NCBI GenBank assembly: GCA_902801245.1
Contig: CADCHW010000003.1
Span: 66,742-130,741, forward strand
Direction: 5' to 3'
Source of the DNA: an uncultured Ruminococcus sp.
GTDB taxonomy: Bacteria > Bacillota > Clostridia > Oscillospirales > Acutalibacteraceae
DNA: 64,000 nucleotides
The translations under genes and the position numbers were made by a program. Every line of letters begins with the position of its first letter. Position 1 is the first letter of the stretch. Of this stretch, positions 61,047 to 64,000 are shown piece by piece. Below the pieces are notes generated by a model that saw only the letters and a list, made by a program, of their open reading frames with translations, was not told where the DNA came from and did no database searches.

Positions 61047-63587
61047 ATGAAAAAAACAGTAGTCGGTATTCTTTTGATGTACTGTTCGGGAAATATCGGC
61101 AAACTGGGCAGAGTTGACCATAGGGATTCCTTTTTAGATACTTTTACTCTTGAACGCAGCAGGGGAATAACTATTTTCTCAAAACAAGCCGTGTTAAAGT
61201 ATAACGATACGGAATTTACACTCCTTGACACTCCCGGTCACGTGGATTTTTCTGCGGAAACGGAACGAACCTTACAGGTTCTCGATTATGCCATACTTGT
61301 TATAAGCGGCACAAACGGAGTTCAGAGTCATACTCATACACTCTGGAAGCTTCTGAAAAAATATAATGTTCCGTGTTTTATTTTTGTAAATAAAATGGAT
61401 TTGCATGGTGCGGATAAATCAAGCATTATGACGCAGCTTAAAACCAAACTCAGTGACAGCTGTGTTGATTTTGATTCCGATAATACAGATGATTTCTTTG
61501 AAAACGTTGCACTATGCGACGATGATTTGTTTGCTCAGTATGACGAAAACGGAACAATAAATAAATCCGATATTATAAATGCCGTTGCAGACAGGAGAAT
61601 ATTCCCCTGCCTGTTCGGCTCGGCATTAAACCTAAACGGTGTGAACGAGTTTCTGAAATGTCTGAGCAGCTATACCTCGTCCCCGAAATATCCCGAAAAA
61701 TTCGGAGGAAAGGTGTATAAAATCTCGGAGGACAGTCAGGGCAACCGACTAACTTTTCTGAAAGTAACGGGCGGAAAAATCAGGGTCAAGGAGGTTCTGC
61801 AAAGCGACAAGAATTTAAACGGTGAGAAAATAAATCAAATCAGAATTTATTCCGGAGAAAAATTCACTCAGACAGATGAAGCGGATTCCGGTACAATTTG
61901 TGCAGTTACAGGTGTTACGTTTGCTCGCCCCGGTGACGGATTGGGTATCGAGAAAAATTCTGGTCTGCCTGTGCTGTCGCCCGTGCTTACATACAGAGCA
62001 GAACCGCCGAAAGGTGTTGACGCACATATTCTCCTTGAAAAGCTGAAAATCCTTGAGGACGAAGACCCTCAGCTGAAAGTTCTTTGGAATGAACGGCTCG
62101 GAGAAATTCAAGTTCAGCTTATGGGCGATATCCAGCTTGAAATTTTGCAGTGCATTATATTAGAACGCTTCGGGATTAACGTTGCGTTCGGAAAGGGCAA
62201 TATTATATATAAGGAAACAATATCGAATACCGTGGAGGGTGTAGGTCATTTTGAACCGTTAAGGCATTATGCGGAGGTTCATCTTGTTATGAAACCCGGC
62301 AAGCGTGACAGCGGTATTGTGATAAAATCCGACTGCAAGGAGGACGTGCTTGATAAGAATTGGCAAAGGCTGATTTTAACTCACCTTTATGAAAAAACTC
62401 ATATTGGTGTTCTTACAGGTTCTCCGATAACCGATATTGAAATTACACTTGCTTCGGGAAGAGCACACCCTAAGCACACCGAAGGCGGTGATTTTAGACA
62501 GGCTACCTACAGAGCGGTAAGGCAGGGTTTGCGTTCGGCTGATTCCGTGCTGCTTGAACCGTTTTATGAATTTACGCTTGAAGTGCCGGGAGAGAACGTC
62601 GGACGGGCAATGTCGGATATTCAGCGTATGTGCGGAAGTTTCAACCCACCCGAACACAACGGTGATTTTGCCGTGCTTACGGGTACAGCTCCTGTTGCGG
62701 AAATGTGCGATTATACGAGAGATGTCATTCAGTACACCCACGGCAAGGGACGGCTTGTATGTGAGCTGAAAGGCTACGAGCCTTGTCACAATGAAGATGA
62801 GGTTATTGCGAATATAGGGTACGACCCCGACAGTGATATTGATAATCCGTGCGATTCTGTGTTTTGTTCTCACGGTGCCGGGTACAGCGTCAAGTGGAAT
62901 GAAGTTAAAAAGCATATGCACCTTGCGGAAGCACTGAGAACGGAAAATGATGATACTCCAAGCTATGGCAGAGAAAAATTATTTTCAATGTGCAGAACAC
63001 AAAGTGATGTTTTTGCACTTGACAAGGAGCTTATGCAGATTTTTGAGCAAACCTACGGTCAGGTGAAAAAGCGTACAAACGTTCAGAGCCGAAGATTTGA
63101 GAATAACAATAATTCAGGCTATAACAAAAAGCCTGTACCGAAATACGACGGTGTGGAATATGTTCTTGTTGACGGATACAATGTGATATTTGCGTGGGAT
63201 AATCTTAATGCACTTGCAAAGGACAATGTAGATGCGGCGAGAAATTCGCTTATCAATATTCTGTGCAATTATCAAGGATATAAAAAGTGCGAGCTGATTC
63301 TCGTCTTTGATGCGTATAAGGTCAAAGGGAACGGTCGTGAGGTTGAAACTGTGAATAATATCAGCGTAGTGTATACCAAGGAAGCCGAAACTGCCGATAT
63401 GTATATTGAAAAGGTTACTCATAAGCTTGCTAAAAATCATAGGGTCAGGGTTGTAACATCGGACGGTCTTGAACAGATGATAATTCTCGGCAGCGGTGCA
63501 TTGCGTGTTTCATCACGGGCTTTTCGGGAAGAGGTGAAGAAAGCGGAAGAGGAGATAAGAGGGATTATTTCGGGAAAATTTTTATAA
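61047..63587 (+). CDS. TetM-like translation GTPase fused to Rae1/YacP-type NYN endonuclease, P-loop missing
   Basis: 846 residues. Residues 1-690 follow ribosomal protection proteins and EF-G: RGIT (G2), LLDTPGHVDFSAE (G3), VNKMD (G4), FGSAL (G5), then domains II-V (DPQLKVLWNERLGEIQVQLMGDIQLEIL and the domain IV-like LEPFYEFTLEVPGENVGRAMSDI). Residues about 700-846 are a NYN domain like Rae1, the ribosome A-site mRNA endonuclease: YVLVDGYNVIFAWD, LILVFDAYKV, YTKEAETADMYIEKV and VTSDGLEQMIILGSGALRVSS; acidic residues are kept. The N-terminus reads KKTVVGIL and then directly LMYCSG, where relatives have AHVDAGKTTLSEA, so the G1 loop is cleanly absent. AAGGA precedes the ATG. Confidence 0.93.
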   Translation: MKKTVVGILLMYCSGNIGKLGRVDHRDSFLDTFTLERSRGITIFSKQAVLKYNDTEFTLLDTPGHVDFSAETERTLQVLDYAILVISGTNGVQSHTHTLWKLLKKYNVPCFIFVNKMDLHGADKSSIMTQLKTKLSDSCVDFDSDNTDDFFENVALCDDDLFAQYDENGTINKSDIINAVADRRIFPCLFGSALNLNGVNEFLKCLSSYTSSPKYPEKFGGKVYKISEDSQGNRLTFLKVTGGKIRVKEVLQSDKNLNGEKINQIRIYSGEKFTQTDEADSGTICAVTGVTFARPGDGLGIEKNSGLPVLSPVLTYRAEPPKGVDAHILLEKLKILEDEDPQLKVLWNERLGEIQVQLMGDIQLEILQCIILERFGINVAFGKGNIIYKETISNTVEGVGHFEPLRHYAEVHLVMKPGKRDSGIVIKSDCKEDVLDKNWQRLILTHLYEKTHIGVLTGSPITDIEITLASGRAHPKHTEGGDFRQATYRAVRQGLRSADSVLLEPFYEFTLEVPGENVGRAMSDIQRMCGSFNPPEHNGDFAVLTGTAPVAEMCDYTRDVIQYTHGKGRLVCELKGYEPCHNEDEVIANIGYDPDSDIDNPCDSVFCSHGAGYSVKWNEVKKHMHLAEALRTENDDTPSYGREKLFSMCRTQSDVFALDKELMQIFEQTYGQVKKRTNVQSRRFENNNNSGYNKKPVPKYDGVEYVLVDGYNVIFAWDNLNALAKDNVDAARNSLINILCNYQGYKKCELILVFDAYKVKGNGREVETVNNISVVYTKEAETADMYIEKVTHKLAKNHRVRVVTSDGLEQMIILGSGALRVSSRAFREEVKKAEEEIRGIISGKFL

Positions 63588-63619
63588 TGCGTAATTATGG
63601 AAATCATACAGATAAAAAT

Positions 63620-63957
63620 TGTAGCTGTACGGTTGCAAAACTTGTTAAAGTTTGGTCAAGCTTTTCAAAGCTTGCGGGCGACGGAACACCCCAAGAAGTC
63701 AAGCCGTTAGGCGTAGACTGATTGGGAGGTGTTCCTAGTGGTCTTGCACCATGCAGGGGCAGAGTCCTGCTCGCTGACGGAACAAATTATTGTAGAAAAA
63801 ATAAACTACCCTCAGCGAAATGAGATAAATTATCAAAGAAAAACAATAAAAAACAATCAAAAAACAAAAATTCTCCACCCAAACAAAAACAGGCAACAGC
63901 ATAGCGAATTGCCGGTCGAAGAAAGAAAAGTGCTAAATCTTAACGCTTTCGAGTATA
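63620..63957 (+). repeat. Repeat family B, copy 5 (long form, mixed ends)
   Basis: Left end CTGTACGGTTG (63625-63635), right end AACGCTTTCGAGTATA (ending 63957). It contains the nested module, GACGGAACAAATTATTG, CCCTCAGCGAAA and GGCAACAGCATAGCGAATTGCC, so it is the most complete copy. Confidence 0.85.
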
Positions 63958-64000
63958 ATAAGTTCTATAAAAAAATAAAATCAATATTTGCCCTGTTTCC

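Overview
The window comes from a low-GC, spore-forming Gram-positive anaerobe, most likely a Ruminococcus-like member of the Oscillospiraceae. The evidence is an A+T-rich sequence with AGGAGG-type ribosome binding sites, a GerA-type germinant receptor, an intact sporulation sigma-K gene, five genes or remnants carrying type I dockerin modules, and the Firmicutes pairs trmK/nif3 and recD2/comF. No rRNA, CRISPR array or prophage is visible.

Layout. 1-3.1 kb: end of a spore germination operon, in which the permease (B) and lipoprotein (C) subunits are fused. 3.1-8.1 kb: a neopullulanase-type amylase with a HAD phosphatase, then an operon of PqqD-like protein, S26 peptidase-like protein and two duplicated LRR-dockerin secreted proteins. 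8.1-16 kb: an accessory stretch with MITE-like repeats, a decayed serine recombinase next to a 30-nt tRNA-Ser 3' end, a split XRE-type regulator, a 1112-residue dockerin protein, and a transcribed but chimeric tRNA-Ser. 16-30.3 kb: two UBA/DUF4342 proteins, a lipase, a methyltransferase, a two-component system, a DUF2238 membrane protein, PcrA helicase, a GNAT acetyltransferase, an iron alcohol dehydrogenase, and an ECF sigma/anti-sigma pair preceded by its own likely ECF promoter. 30.4-36.8 kb: a large Ig-like/dockerin surface protein, trmK-nif3, and a WG-repeat lipoprotein.

36.8-52.1 kb is a metal and redox region. A DUF4418/FtsX/ABC operon (minus strand) faces a complete FTR1-P19-DUF2318-FtsX-FtsX-ABC iron uptake operon (plus strand) across a 0.8 kb control region with similar operator-like motifs on both sides. 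It is followed by an FMN-binding lipoprotein, a membrane-anchored protein, a b-type cytochrome-like anchor and fumarate reductase/succinate dehydrogenase-like flavoprotein and Fe-S subunits, then a transglutaminase-like protein. 52.2-59.3 kb: a broken LRR-dockerin gene, then minus-strand mreB with a zinc-ribbon/Ser-Thr kinase/RCC1 fusion, and recD2-comF. 59.9-63.6 kb: sigK, then a TetM-like translation GTPase fused to a Rae1/YacP-like NYN endonuclease, whose P-loop is missing.

Two dispersed repeat families are the strongest unexplained structure. Family B (about 250-340 bp, at least eight copies, TATACTC- or TGTACGGTTG-type ends, four copies carrying a nested hairpin module) and family A (three copies, nested inverted repeats, two of them ending in a sigma-A-type promoter that reads into the next gene). 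All family assignments rest on recognition by eye; no database search was run.
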